From Smithellaceae bacterium (GTDB taxonomy: Bacteria > Desulfobacterota > Syntrophia > Syntrophales > Smithellaceae): a stretch of 64,000 bases of DNA. The DNA is taken from positions 1 through 64,000 of the forward strand of contig JAUYFM010000002.1 in the NCBI GenBank assembly GCA_030690945.1, given 5' to 3'. The notes below the pieces were generated by a model that saw only the letters and a program-made list of their open reading frames with translations, was not told the DNA's origin and made no database searches. Positions within the stretch are counted from its first letter, which is position 1. Every line of letters starts with the position of its first letter. The position numbers and the translations under genes were made by a program. Of this stretch, positions 1 to 8,583 are shown piece after piece.

Positions 1-945
1 GAAGCCGACCGCGTCTCATTCCGCGTTTCAATTCTCCCAACCTTCTTTGGCGAAAAGACGGTTATGCGCCTTCTGCGCGAGACGGGCGAGGGCTTCACGC
101 TTGATGTGCTCGGTCTCCATGGCGATAACATGGAACGCATCCATCACGCACTCACACAAACGACCGGCATTATCCTCATCTCGGGACCTACCGGAAGCGG
201 CAAAACGACGACACTCTATACCATGCTGGATATCCTCAACAGACCGGATGTAAATATCTCCACCATTGAAGACCCGATTGAATATCAAATGGACGGCGTC
301 GGGCAGATTCAGGTCAATCCCAAAATCGACCTGACCTTTGCCGCCGGCCTGCGCTCTATTGTCCGCCAGGACCCGGATGTCATTCTGATCGGCGAAATCC
401 GCGACCGGGAAACCGCCGAAATCGCCATCCAATCGTCGCTGACCGGACATCTGGTGTTCTCGACGCTCCATACCAATGACGCGGCCAGCGCCGTGACGCG
501 CCTGATTGACATGGGCATTGAACCGTTTCTGGTGACCTCCTCGATTGTGGCGATTATCGCGCAGCGTCTTGTCCGCGTTCTTTGTCTGCACTGTAAGGAA
601 GTTTACACGCCCGATGAAGAAACCCTGGCGAACCTCGGACTCAATCTGTCGGTGCTGCAAAACAATACATTTTACCGGAAAAAAGGCTGTAATCTTTGCA
701 TGCAGACCGGTTTCCGGGGACGGTCGGCGATTTTTGAAATTATGGTCGTGGAGGATAATATTCGAAGACTGGTGTTGAAAACATCCGACGCCAATCAGAT
801 TAACGAACTGGCCGTCAAGCAGGGCATGATTACGTTGCAGCAGGATGGCATTCAGAAGGTCATGGCCGGCATCACGACGACCGAAGAAGTGTTGCGCGTG
901 ACGCGATCGCTCAACCGCAAAGATGATATCGTTCAGGAAACGTGA
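1..945 (+). CDS. gspE: Type II secretion / type IV pilus assembly ATPase, C-terminal part (5' end outside window)
   Basis: The frame is open from base 1, so the gene starts upstream; the first in-frame ATG (64) is internal. This is the hexameric cytoplasmic ATPase that powers pseudopilus or pilus assembly. Visible motifs are the Walker A GPTGSGKTTT (about 184-213), the Asp box EDPIEYQ (268-288), Walker B VILIGEIRDRETAE (379-420), the His box STLHTND, and a CxxC...CxxC zinc knuckle (CLHC and CNLC) typical of GspE and PilB. The ending ITTTEEVLRVTR is closer to GspE than to PilB, but a PilB role cannot be excluded without the N-terminus. The 3' end lies just before dapF, which has no obvious functional link. 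Confidence 0.9.
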   Translation, partial: EADRVSFRVSILPTFFGEKTVMRLLRETGEGFTLDVLGLHGDNMERIHHALTQTTGIILISGPTGSGKTTTLYTMLDILNRPDVNISTIEDPIEYQMDGVGQIQVNPKIDLTFAAGLRSIVRQDPDVILIGEIRDRETAEIAIQSSLTGHLVFSTLHTNDAASAVTRLIDMGIEPFLVTSSIVAIIAQRLVRVLCLHCKEVYTPDEETLANLGLNLSVLQNNTFYRKKGCNLCMQTGFRGRSAIFEIMVVEDNIRRLVLKTSDANQINELAVKQGMITLQQDGIQKVMAGITTTEEVLRVTRSLNRKDDIVQET

Positions 946-949
946 CAAT

Positions 950-1789
950 ATGAACGGGGATAAATCACGTTTAATAAGCTTTTACAAAATGAGCGGCAGC
1001 GGCAATGATTTTATCATTATCGACAACCGCGACCTATCGATTGATGTCGGCGATCTGTCGACCTTTGCACACAAGGTTTGCCAGAGAAAAGTTTCTGTGG
1101 GCGCGGATGGTCTGCTGCTCATTGAACCATCAGCCGTTGCCGATTTTAAATGGCGTTTTTTCAACTCCGACGGCAGCGTTGCGGAAATGTGTGGCAATGC
1201 CGCCCGTTGCGTGACCCGCTGGGCTTATCATAACGGTATCACCGGCTCAAGGCTGTCTTTCGAAACACTTGCCGGCATTATTGATGGTGAGGTCTCCAAT
1301 GATGCAGTCAAAGTTCGACTCACCGATCCCTCTCCCTTGAAGATCGGGCAAAAGATTCTTCTCGACGGTCAAGAAAGCCTCCTGGACTGTATCAATACAG
1401 GCGTGCCTCACGCAGTCAGTTTTGTGGATCATCTGGAAACGTGCGCTGTTTTCGACAAGGGGCGTAAAATCCGTTGTCATGAGTTTTTCCAGCCCAAAGG
1501 TACGAACGCGAATTTTGCCTGCACGCTGGACCGGCATAAGATGAAGGTCAGGACTTACGAACGCGGCGTCGAAGATGAAACGCTGGCCTGCGGTACGGGC
1601 GTTGTAGCCTCGGTGCTGGCCGCCGCCGGGAGGAATCTTGTGGATTCACCAGTTGATGTGACTGTGCAGAGCGGCGAAACATTGCGCGTTTATTTTACCC
1701 GTCGGGAGGGCGCTTTCAAGGAAATATATCTTGAAGGGAAAGTAAAAATAGTCTACCAGGGAATGCTTTTTAAAGAAGCGTATCAATAA
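950..1789 (+). CDS. dapF: Diaminopimelate epimerase
   Basis: Interconverts LL- and meso-diaminopimelate for lysine and peptidoglycan synthesis. An in-frame ATG at 923 lies inside gspE and has no ribosome binding site. ATG 950 has AGGAA ten bases upstream and gives the family-typical start, about ten residues ahead of FYKMSGSGNDF, so 950 is chosen (279 aa). Both catalytic cysteines are present: Cys81 in EMCGNAARC and Cys214 in LACGTGVVAS. The next gene, dapL, makes LL-diaminopimelate, the substrate of this enzyme, so the pair encodes two successive steps and is probably co-transcribed. Confidence 0.95.
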   Translation: MNGDKSRLISFYKMSGSGNDFIIIDNRDLSIDVGDLSTFAHKVCQRKVSVGADGLLLIEPSAVADFKWRFFNSDGSVAEMCGNAARCVTRWAYHNGITGSRLSFETLAGIIDGEVSNDAVKVRLTDPSPLKIGQKILLDGQESLLDCINTGVPHAVSFVDHLETCAVFDKGRKIRCHEFFQPKGTNANFACTLDRHKMKVRTYERGVEDETLACGTGVVASVLAAAGRNLVDSPVDVTVQSGETLRVYFTRREGAFKEIYLEGKVKIVYQGMLFKEAYQ

Positions 1790-1814
1790 ATCTGATCAGG
1801 AAGGGGCGATAACT

Positions 1815-2981
1815 GTGCAAACGGCGGATCGATTAAAGAAAATACCACCATATTTATTTATGGAATTGAGGAAAAAAATCAATAAAGCCAAATCTGAAGG
1901 CGTGGATGTGATATCGCTCGCGATCGGCGACCCGGTGGAAGCCACACCCAATTCCATTATTGATGAACTATGCCGGACGGCCCGTGACCCACAAAATCAT
2001 CGTTATCCCACCGATGAAGAAAAAGGCATGCTGGCTTTCCGCAAAGAGGTTGCCCGCTGGTATGCGGAGCGCTACGGGGTAACCCTCAATCCTGAAAACG
2101 AAATTCTGGGCCTCATCGGCTCCAAGGAAGGCTGTCATCACTTTGTGCTGGCGCGCGTCAATTCCGGCGATACGGTTTTAATGACCGATCCCGGCTACCC
2201 GGCGTATCGATCCAGCATCCTGATGGGTGAGGGCGTTCCTTATAATGTTCCTATCCTTCCGCAGAATAATTATCTGCCGGCATTGGAAGACATTCCTACG
2301 GACGTGGCGAAAAAAGCCACCGCCATGTTTTTGAATTACCCGAACAATCCGACTGGCGCCTGCGCCACATTGGAATTTTTGAATAAGCTGGTGGCCTTTG
2401 CCGGTGAGTATGATATTGCTGTTTGTTACGATAATCCATACAGCGAGATCGTCTTTGCCGGACAGGAACATATCAGTTTTCTGATGGCGCCCGGCGCGAA
2501 AGATGTGGGCATTGAACTGAATTCTCTTTCCAAGCCTTTTAATATGTGCGGTTGGCGGCTGGGAATGGCCTGTGGCAATCCCGATCTGATTGCCGGCATT
2601 AGCAAAGTTAAGGAAAACACCGATTCTGGAATTTTTAACGCGGTGCAGTATGCCGGGATTGCGGCCTTGCATAACGAAGCAGGATTTATTGAGGAAATGC
2701 TCTCCATTTACGGGCGCAGACGAGAGCTGGTTTTGAAAACGCTCAAGAAGATCGGCATTGATTTTAATCCGCCGCGCGGCACATTTTATCTGTGGGTGCC
2801 GGCGCCCAAAGGCATGACGTCGCTCGAATTCACCAATCGCCTGTTTGATAAAACCGCCGTAGTGGTTGCCTCCGGCACGGCTTACGGTCAATACGGCGAA
2901 GGCTTTGTCCGCATCTCACTCACGGTGCCGGATGACCGGCTGAAAGAAGCGATGAGTCGCATAGAGAAAGAGTTTATATAA
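1815..2981 (+). CDS. dapL: LL-diaminopimelate aminotransferase (PLP, class I fold)
   Basis: Converts tetrahydrodipicolinate and glutamate directly to LL-diaminopimelate, bypassing the succinylase or acetylase routes. Starts at GTG 1815 with AGGAAGGGG at 1798-1806. The 388-aa protein has the fold type I signature: N178 in NYPNNPTG, D206 in CYDNPY, PLP lysine K240 in SLSKPFNMCGWRLG, and a C-terminal substrate-binding Arg in GFVRIS. The start ADRLKKIPPYLF is characteristic of the DapL2-like subgroup. Another class I aminotransferase specificity is possible, but adjacency to dapF favours DapL. Its stop overlaps the next start (TAATG), which suggests translational coupling. Confidence 0.85.
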   Translation: MQTADRLKKIPPYLFMELRKKINKAKSEGVDVISLAIGDPVEATPNSIIDELCRTARDPQNHRYPTDEEKGMLAFRKEVARWYAERYGVTLNPENEILGLIGSKEGCHHFVLARVNSGDTVLMTDPGYPAYRSSILMGEGVPYNVPILPQNNYLPALEDIPTDVAKKATAMFLNYPNNPTGACATLEFLNKLVAFAGEYDIAVCYDNPYSEIVFAGQEHISFLMAPGAKDVGIELNSLSKPFNMCGWRLGMACGNPDLIAGISKVKENTDSGIFNAVQYAGIAALHNEAGFIEEMLSIYGRRRELVLKTLKKIGIDFNPPRGTFYLWVPAPKGMTSLEFTNRLFDKTAVVVASGTAYGQYGEGFVRISLTVPDDRLKEAMSRIEKEFI

Positions 2982-4012
2982 TGGAAATGGGTATTTTGGG
3001 GCTTCCCCAGAGCGGGAAGAGTACACTGTTTGAAATCATGACCGGCGTGAAAAGCAGTCAGTCGCATAACGAAACGGTTGTGCGTGGCCAGGCGTCCGTG
3101 CCGGATGATCGTTTTGACAAACTGGTCGAAATCTATAAACCGGTAAAAGTGGCACCGGCCAAAGTTCCGTTTAGCGATGTCCACGCCGTAGGCGAGCATC
3201 CGTGGGAAGCCATCCGTCAGAACTTAAGCGGCGCGGACGGTATCCTGCATGTGATCGATGGTTTTTCCCTGCCGGATATTTCACTCGCTCTTGATGCCTA
3301 TCGCAAGCTGGAAGATGAGTTGGTTCTCTCCGACCTTTTGATTATTGAAAAAAAGCTGGAGCGTCTGACCAAAATGTCCAAAAAGGCAATTTCACCACAG
3401 GAGACGGCGCAAAACGACCTTCTGCCTAAGTTAAAAGATTGCCTGGAAGCGGGGAAACCATTGCGCACGGCGGGACTCACAACTGCGGAAGTATTCACAC
3501 TGCGAAGCTTTTCCTTCTGGACGATCAAGCCGGAACTGATTGTTGTCAATGTAGCCGAAGACAATCTTTCCTTTGCCGAAGCTTTTGCCGTCGAGGCGAA
3601 TTTGCCGGAACCCGTCATGGGCATCTGCTGTAAGATCGAGGCGGAACTGGCCGGGCTGGATGCCGCCGATCAGAAAGAATTTCTGTTGTCCATGGGGATT
3701 GCCGAACCGGCATTTGGCCGGATTATCCGGGGCGCTTTTTCGCTTTTGGGACGCATGTCCTTTTTCACGGTCGGTGAAGACGAAGTCAAAGCCTGGGTGA
3801 TTCCTCTGGAAACCAAAGCGCCCAAGGCCGCCGGCGCCATTCATAACGATTTTGAACGAGGCTTTATCAAAGCCGAGATCATGTCCTACGATGATTTCAT
3901 TGCCCACGGCGGTTCGCAAACGCAAGTAAAATCAGCCGGCCGTCTGCGCCTGGAAGGAAAAGAATACATCGTCCAGGACGGAGACATCATCACCTTCCGT
4001 TTCAACGTTTGA
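2981..4012 (+). CDS. YchF-like Obg-family P-loop NTPase with C-terminal TGS-like domain
   Basis: The 343-aa protein begins with a Walker A GLPQSGKST (7-15) in which Gln replaces the usual residue, as in HAS-GTPases and YchF. It has a G3-like region ending DVHAVGEHPW and a coiled insertion at about 105-160. The G4 position reads NVAEDN rather than NKxD, so nucleotide specificity is probably ATP-like, as in YchF. The C-terminal 65 residues (FIKAEIMSYDDFIAHGG ... VQDGDIITFRFNV) match the DUF933/TGS end of YchF, which binds ribosomes. It is shorter and more divergent than true YchF (about 363 aa), so it is probably a paralogue. Start ATG overlaps the dapL stop by one base. Confidence 0.75.
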   Translation: MEMGILGLPQSGKSTLFEIMTGVKSSQSHNETVVRGQASVPDDRFDKLVEIYKPVKVAPAKVPFSDVHAVGEHPWEAIRQNLSGADGILHVIDGFSLPDISLALDAYRKLEDELVLSDLLIIEKKLERLTKMSKKAISPQETAQNDLLPKLKDCLEAGKPLRTAGLTTAEVFTLRSFSFWTIKPELIVVNVAEDNLSFAEAFAVEANLPEPVMGICCKIEAELAGLDAADQKEFLLSMGIAEPAFGRIIRGAFSLLGRMSFFTVGEDEVKAWVIPLETKAPKAAGAIHNDFERGFIKAEIMSYDDFIAHGGSQTQVKSAGRLRLEGKEYIVQDGDIITFRFNV

Positions 4013-4189
4013 TGTTAAGTGTGTTGAGTGGGTTTGGCGGGTGCTACTGGAAAAGCCTTTAGAAAAAGAACTTGAATCTTATTTGTTTAAATCATAATAT
4101 TAAAGAGAAGTTGCGAATGCGTAATTCCCGGGTTGATTTAATTTAAAATCATCCTAATAACGCAGCGCATAAACAGAAGAGTAAATTGC

Positions 4190-4567
4190 ATGGTGGACAT
4201 TAGCAAACAAATTCAATACTGGAAAGATGCCGCCGTTGAAGACTGGGATGTGGCAAAACAGCTTTTAGACATCGGGAAAACCCGATATGCTTTGTTTTTT
4301 GTTCACCTTACTTTGGAAAAAGCATTAAAGTCTCTTGTCTGTCAGAAGACAAATGATTTAGCCCCGCGCATGCATAATTTAAATCGTCTCGCCGAAATAG
4401 CCGGGCTTGATATCAGTGATCATCATACGGATGTCTTATCGGAACTCATGGCGTTTCATATCGAAGGAAGATATCCCGATTCCTTAAGCGAAGCGCCGTC
4501 AAAAAAAGAAGCCATGGAATATTTCAATCGCGGGCAGGAGGTTCTTCAGTGGTTGATGAAACAATAA
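4190..4567 (+). CDS. HEPN-domain protein, toxin-like partner of an MNT nucleotidyltransferase
   Basis: A 125-aa all-helical HEPN protein. The segment RYALFFVHLTLEKALKSLV followed by PRMHNLNRLAEIAG is the usual core of the PF05168-type HEPN family, and FHIEGRYPD is a common late motif. Such proteins pair with minimal nucleotidyltransferases (MNT) in HEPN/MNT toxin-antitoxin systems, where the HEPN member is usually an RNase or its regulator. The strict RX4HXY ribonuclease motif is not visible, so toxicity is uncertain. Its 3' end overlaps the MNT gene by 19 bases. About 180 bases upstream hold no gene. Confidence 0.8.
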   Translation: MVDISKQIQYWKDAAVEDWDVAKQLLDIGKTRYALFFVHLTLEKALKSLVCQKTNDLAPRMHNLNRLAEIAGLDISDHHTDVLSELMAFHIEGRYPDSLSEAPSKKEAMEYFNRGQEVLQWLMKQ

Positions 4568-4875
4568 TAAGCCATGTAAACACCTATCTCAACAGATTGA
4601 AGGAAAAAGGTTTGACTGTTGAGTTTGGCGTTATATTTGGTTCCTACGCGCAGACAAGAGCTGATCAAATGAGCGATATTGATGTAATCGTGGTTTCGCC
4701 GATTTTTGACGGCCATAGAAAAAGGCGGGACATCGATCTCCTATGGCACGTTGCGGCCAAAACGGATAACCGGATTGAGCCGGTTCCCTGCGGCGTCCTT
4801 CAGTGGCAGGAAGACGATACAAGCGCGATTGTTGAAATGGCCCGGCGTGAGGGCCAAAAAGTCATATTGACGTGA
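4549..4875 (+). CDS. Minimal nucleotidyltransferase (MNT), antitoxin-like
   Basis: A 108-aa protein of the DNA polymerase beta-like nucleotidyltransferase fold. It has the complete GSX10DXD motif (G31, S32, D43, D45; IFGSYAQ...SDIDVIVV). GTG 4549 is chosen because a perfect AGGAGG lies at 4536-4541, seven bases upstream and inside the HEPN gene. The overlap suggests that the two partners are made at a fixed ratio. MNT antitoxins of this class can inactivate the HEPN partner by AMP transfer; that role is inferred from the family here. Confidence 0.8.
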   Translation: MVDETIISHVNTYLNRLKEKGLTVEFGVIFGSYAQTRADQMSDIDVIVVSPIFDGHRKRRDIDLLWHVAAKTDNRIEPVPCGVLQWQEDDTSAIVEMARREGQKVILT

Positions 4876-4979
4876 AAGTGGGGAAGAAGTTAGGGCTAGC
4901 GGAATGGAAACTTAATTTTTCTTAAGGGCGTCCCGCTTAGCCCAAAACGTAGAGGCAAAATAATTTATAAGGAGGGCCT

Positions 4980-5744
4980 ATGCCTGAATCTTTGAAAGAC
5001 AAAGTTTTTTGGATCACCGGGGCGGGAACGGGGATCGGTCAGGCGGCGGCAGTCGCCCTGGCCCAAAACGGCGCGAATGTTGTTCTGTCGGGGCGCAGAA
5101 TCGACGCGCTCCAAAAGACGGCGGACCTTGTTACTTCATCCGGCGGTTGTGCATCACTGGAAGTGCTGGATGTATCCGATTCGTTATCAATTCATGCGGT
5201 GGTGGACCGCATTGTCGAACGCCATGGACGGCTGGATACTTTGGTCAACAATGCGGGAACGAACATCACGGAGCGGCACTGGTCAAAGGTCACGCCGGAG
5301 AAATGGAACGAGGTCATTGACATAGATTTGAATGGCGCGTTTTATTGCGCGTCCGCAGTCCTTCCCGTCATGAGAAAACAAAAAGACGGTTTGATTATCA
5401 ACGTGTCTTCCTGGGCGGGGCGCTTTTACACACATCTTACCGGACCGGCCTACAGCGCGGCCAAGCATGGCATGATGGCCATGAACGCCAGCATCAACAT
5501 GGAAGAATGCATAAACGGCATCCGGGCCTGCGCGATCTGTCCCGGCGAGGTCTGGACGCCGATCATGGATCGAAGGCCTGATCAGCTGGGCGACGACGTG
5601 AAAGCCAAAATGCTGAAACCCGAAGACGTGGGCGAGGCCATTGTGTTTGTCGCGCGCCTGCCCAAAACCGTGTGTATCAACGAAATGATTATCAGCCCGA
5701 CATGGAATCGGGGATATATTGCCGATCTGACACCGGGGACTTGA
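4980..5744 (+). CDS. Short-chain dehydrogenase/reductase
   Basis: A 254-aa classical SDR with Rossmann motif TGAGTGIG (13-20), NNAG at about residue 90, and catalytic Tyr158/Lys162 in YSAAK. Start ATG is preceded by AAGGAGGG at 4970-4977. It is a cytoplasmic NAD(P)-dependent oxidoreductase; the substrate cannot be read from sequence. The stop codon at 5742-5744 abuts a copy of the dispersed repeat, which may also supply the transcript end. Confidence 0.88.
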   Translation: MPESLKDKVFWITGAGTGIGQAAAVALAQNGANVVLSGRRIDALQKTADLVTSSGGCASLEVLDVSDSLSIHAVVDRIVERHGRLDTLVNNAGTNITERHWSKVTPEKWNEVIDIDLNGAFYCASAVLPVMRKQKDGLIINVSSWAGRFYTHLTGPAYSAAKHGMMAMNASINMEECINGIRACAICPGEVWTPIMDRRPDQLGDDVKAKMLKPEDVGEAIVFVARLPKTVCINEMIISPTWNRGYIADLTPGT

Positions 5745-5844
5745 ATCCCGCTTAAGCGGGACGAGCGTCAATTCTCCGCAGCGAGCTCGCGATATAATGA
5801 CGTTCATTTCGTGCCTCGACAGCTTGCTGCGAGGTGGTTGATTA
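5744..5844. repeat. Dispersed intergenic repeat, copy 1
   Basis: About 100 bases starting AATCCCGC, with a perfect hairpin TCCCGCTTAAGCGGGA, then GAGCGTCAATTCTCCGCAGC, the 10-base palindrome GCGAGCTCGC, ATATAATGACGTTCATTTC, and a closing GCGAGGTGGTTGATTA. Copies 2 and 3 are at 8524 and 9889. It touches the stop codon of the upstream SDR. Confidence 0.85.
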
Positions 5845-5857
5845 CAGGAGGAAGGTT

Positions 5858-6319
5858 ATGACGCCCAAAGAGATGAGAAAAAAAGCCATCGAGATGATGG
5901 CCGGAGAACGGTTTCATTGCAGCCAGGCTATTGCCGCCGTAGGCCAGGAAAAACTGGGCAAGGGTAACGATGACGTTATCCGCGCCATGGGGGCGTTCGG
6001 CGGGGGATTGGGAGGCAACGGCGAAGTCTGTGGTGCGCTGGCCGGGGGACTGGCAGTACTCGGTTTACGCTACAGCCGTGCTCATCATGATGAAAAGGAA
6101 AACCCGAAAATGTGGGCTGATGCTCGGGAAATGGTGCAGCGGTTTCGCGACGAGATTGTGAATCAAGCCGGCACAATTAACTGCCGGGACATCGCAGGCG
6201 TGGACTGGACAGACCGCGGAGAGGCCAGAGCGTTTTATCAAGGCGACAAGGTCAAGAAATGCATCCGCATTGTCGGCGAGACAGCGATGCTGGTGGGGGA
6301 AATGTTGGAGCGGGAGTGA
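5858..6319 (+). CDS. C_GCAxxG_C_C family redox-type protein
   Basis: A 153-aa protein. ATG 5858 is chosen because AGGAGG lies six bases upstream (5846-5851); the in-frame ATG-less extension to 5834 would begin inside the repeat element. Motifs are HCSQA near the N-terminus, GAFGGGLGGNGEVCGALAGG in the middle and NCRDIAG later, followed by a C-terminal Cys (KKCIRIV). This matches the C_GCAxxG_C_C family, whose conserved cysteines may bind a metal or take part in redox chemistry. The family is common in anaerobes and its function is not established. Confidence 0.85.
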   Translation: MTPKEMRKKAIEMMAGERFHCSQAIAAVGQEKLGKGNDDVIRAMGAFGGGLGGNGEVCGALAGGLAVLGLRYSRAHHDEKENPKMWADAREMVQRFRDEIVNQAGTINCRDIAGVDWTDRGEARAFYQGDKVKKCIRIVGETAMLVGEMLERE

Positions 6320-6419
6320 TGTTCTCTATGGAATGTACCGTGATGCTTGTGGAACCGAAAGGCACACTAAACACAGGAAATGCCGGCGACGCGTTGACGG
6401 ATACAGACTTTGAATGGAT

Positions 6420-8195
6420 TTAGTTGCACAGGGACAAATTTCCATCCAGAGTTACCTCGGTTGCGCCCCGGACGGAATTGGTCAGGAGGATTTTATCGGC
6501 CGTTTTCAAGTCTTTGAGGTACATAATTTTTTCACGGGCTTTTAATTTTTTGATCATGATCTGCCGTCCGATTCCAGGGAGCAGACCGCAGGAAATCGGC
6601 GGTGTGAAATAGCGGTCTTTGATGCGGACAAAAATATTGGATATCGCGCCTTCGGTGATTTGATCTTTTTCATTCCTGAAGATGACGTCGAAATAGCCTT
6701 CTGATACATATCGTTTATATTCTTCATCATATTGTTTTCGATGGGTTGATTTGTGATAAAGAAACGGGTCGTCCGATCGTGTCTGGAAACCGGATAATGC
6801 AATCAGCGGCATGGCGGGTTTGATTGCCGGCAGCGGCTGGTGTTCCAGAACGATTTCACTGTTTGATTTCAGAAGCAGACGCAGGCGGATTTTACCGGTC
6901 AAGCGTGTTGAGTATTCTTTTAAAGCGTTTTGAATTTTCCCGATGGGGCAGGGGATGGTGAAATAACCGGCTGACGCCTTTAAACGTTGGAGATGCCGGG
7001 AAAGATATTGAATTTTCCCCTCTGTGAAAAGCATGGTTTCAATCAGGGCAAAGTGAGGCATGGCACCAAACAGGAACTTTGCTTTCAGTTGGCATTCAGC
7101 ATATTCCTCTTGCGGTTGCGAATCAAATACAATGCCGCCACCGACTCCCATTTGTGCGGAATATGTTTGATCCCGCCGCGCCTGGAGATCGATTGTCCGG
7201 ATAGCGACATTGAAAGCAGCCTGCCCGTCCGGCGCAAAGTAACCGATGGCGCCTGTATAAATATTTCTTGGTTCCGTCTCGAGATCGCGGATTATTTTCA
7301 TGCTGGAAATCTTTGGCGCGCCGGTCACGGAGCCGCAGGGAAACAGACTTTTCATCAAATCCAATATGCTGATCTGGGATTGTAATTTACCGGTGACGGT
7401 GGAGGTCATTTGTAACAGGGTTTCATACGTTTCAACGCCAAAGAGTTCCCGCACCCGCACTGTTCCCGATTTGCAGATTCGACCAAGATCGTTGCGCAGC
7501 AGATCCACAATCATCACATTTTCGCTTGTGTTCTTAATATCTTTTTGCAGCCAGCCGGGAGGCGTGCCGATGGGTGCTGTTCCTTTCATTGGCTTGACTT
7601 TGATGTTTCGATTTTTGTCAATGCGGAAAAACAGTTCAGGTGAGAGGGAAATAATACTATTGCCATGATAATTGATGAGGGCTGAGTAAGACACTTTTTG
7701 ATGATGTTTCAGCTGATTGTAAAAATCAAAAATATTGCCGATGAAGTTGAAATTATATCGGGACGTATAGTTAATCTGATAAGTTTCACCCTGTGCAAGG
7801 CAGGTTTTAATTTTGGCAATATTTCTTTTGTATGAAGAATATTTTTCTGCGAGTACCGGAGATGAAAAGGTGTAATTCGTGCCCCGATTTTCCAGAAAAC
7901 AAGCCTTCGGATTACAAGGCTCTTGGTAAACGCCGAACCACAAAAGCGGATAGTTTGTTTTCGGGCAATATTGGTTTAAAGTGTCTTCCAGGAAGTAGCC
8001 CAGTTCATAAGAAAAAAATCCGGCCAGAAAATAGCCTTCTTGCCGGTAGGACTCCATTTTCCGGAAACATTTTTGGATTCCGGACGGCGAGGAGCAGGTG
8101 ATAGTATCCAGCGGGTTTGCGAAAAAAAAGTTTTGAGTGTTATCCTGATCCCGGCGCAGTGTTTCGAGCAGGACATAATTCTTTTCCCAGTTCAT
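6420..8195 (-). CDS. pabB: Bifunctional aminodeoxychorismate synthase component I / 4-amino-4-deoxychorismate lyase
   Basis: A fused enzyme of 591 aa for p-aminobenzoate (folate) synthesis. Residues 1 to about 377 are the chorismate-binding PabB domain (PMKGTAPIG at 202-210, DLLRNDLGRI at 231-240, CGSVTGAPK at 287-295, YTGAIGYFAPDG at 313-324). Residues from about 383 onward are a class IV PLP aminotransferase-like PabC domain (IETMLF, YHKSTHRKQYDE, ITEGAISNIF). The longer open frame up to 8300 runs into the tRNA gene, so ATG 8195 (MNWEKNYVLLETL) is taken as the start. It is the last gene of the leftward serS / tRNA-Ser block. The amidotransferase PabA is not in this window. Confidence 0.9.
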   Translation of the reverse strand: MNWEKNYVLLETLRRDQDNTQNFFFANPLDTITCSSPSGIQKCFRKMESYRQEGYFLAGFFSYELGYFLEDTLNQYCPKTNYPLLWFGVYQEPCNPKACFLENRGTNYTFSSPVLAEKYSSYKRNIAKIKTCLAQGETYQINYTSRYNFNFIGNIFDFYNQLKHHQKVSYSALINYHGNSIISLSPELFFRIDKNRNIKVKPMKGTAPIGTPPGWLQKDIKNTSENVMIVDLLRNDLGRICKSGTVRVRELFGVETYETLLQMTSTVTGKLQSQISILDLMKSLFPCGSVTGAPKISSMKIIRDLETEPRNIYTGAIGYFAPDGQAAFNVAIRTIDLQARRDQTYSAQMGVGGGIVFDSQPQEEYAECQLKAKFLFGAMPHFALIETMLFTEGKIQYLSRHLQRLKASAGYFTIPCPIGKIQNALKEYSTRLTGKIRLRLLLKSNSEIVLEHQPLPAIKPAMPLIALSGFQTRSDDPFLYHKSTHRKQYDEEYKRYVSEGYFDVIFRNEKDQITEGAISNIFVRIKDRYFTPPISCGLLPGIGRQIMIKKLKAREKIMYLKDLKTADKILLTNSVRGATEVTLDGNLSLCN

Positions 8196-8265
8196 AGCTA
8201 CGGAAATTCCTTTGGGAGAATTGGTTTTTAAAATAATGAATAAATAAGGTAAGATAAATAAAAAC

Positions 8266-8360
8266 TGGCGGAGAGAGCGGGATTCGAACCCGCGGTACAC
8301 CTTTGAAGGGCGTACAATCGCTTAGCAGGCGATCGCTTTCGGCCACTCAGCCATCTCTCC
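8266..8360 (-). tRNA. tRNA-Ser (anticodon GCU), CCA encoded
   Basis: On the minus strand the gene starts GGAGAGATGGCTGAGTGG and ends CTCTCCG plus an encoded CCA. The anticodon stem-loop holds CTGCTAA, giving anticodon GCT (reads AGC/AGU). A long variable arm follows, as expected for serine class II tRNAs, then the T arm GGGTTCGAATCCC. Total 95 bases with CCA. Confidence 0.96.
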
Positions 8361-8428
8361 GCTGATTATTTCAGGCCTGTATTTTTGAACAGAGCGACAA
8401 GTAGAGATTTGCCGCTTGTTATTATGTC

Positions 8429-8514
8429 TGGCGGAGGGAGCAGGATTCGAACCCGCGAGACTTTCATCCAACGGTTTTCAAGACCGCCGCCATCGACCAC
8501 TCGGCCATCCCTCC
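8429..8514 (-). tRNA. tRNA-Ser (anticodon UGA), CCA encoded
   Basis: On the minus strand: acceptor GGAGGGA paired with TCCCTCC, D arm GGCCGAGTGGTCGATGGC, anticodon loop CTTGAAAA giving TGA, a class II variable arm, T arm GGGTTCGAATCC, and an encoded CCA. It lies 68 bases upstream of the GCU gene and 68 bases downstream of serS. Confidence 0.96.
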
Positions 8515-8523
8515 ATATTATAT

Positions 8524-8583
8524 AATCCCGCTGTTGCGGGACGAGCGTCAATTCTCCGCAGCGAGCTCGCGAGGTGGTTGATT
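8524..8583. repeat. Dispersed intergenic repeat, copy 2 (internally deleted)
   Basis: Starts AATCCCGCTGTTGCGGGA, continues GAGCGTCAATTCTCCGCAGC and GCGAGCTCGCGA, then jumps directly to GGTGGTTGATT. Compared with copy 3 it lacks about 42 bases lying between two direct AGCGAGCTCGCGA motifs, as expected from slippage or recombination between them. Its right end reaches the serS stop codon. Confidence 0.85.

Noticed and set aside
923-949. Longer dapF start inside gspE.
   Set aside because: No ribosome binding site, and the extra nine residues do not fit the DapF N-terminus; ATG 950 has both.
8281-8300. N-terminal extension of PabBC through the tRNA-Ser spacer.
   Set aside because: The added 35 codons translate tRNA gene sequence; ATG 8195 gives the normal PabB start.
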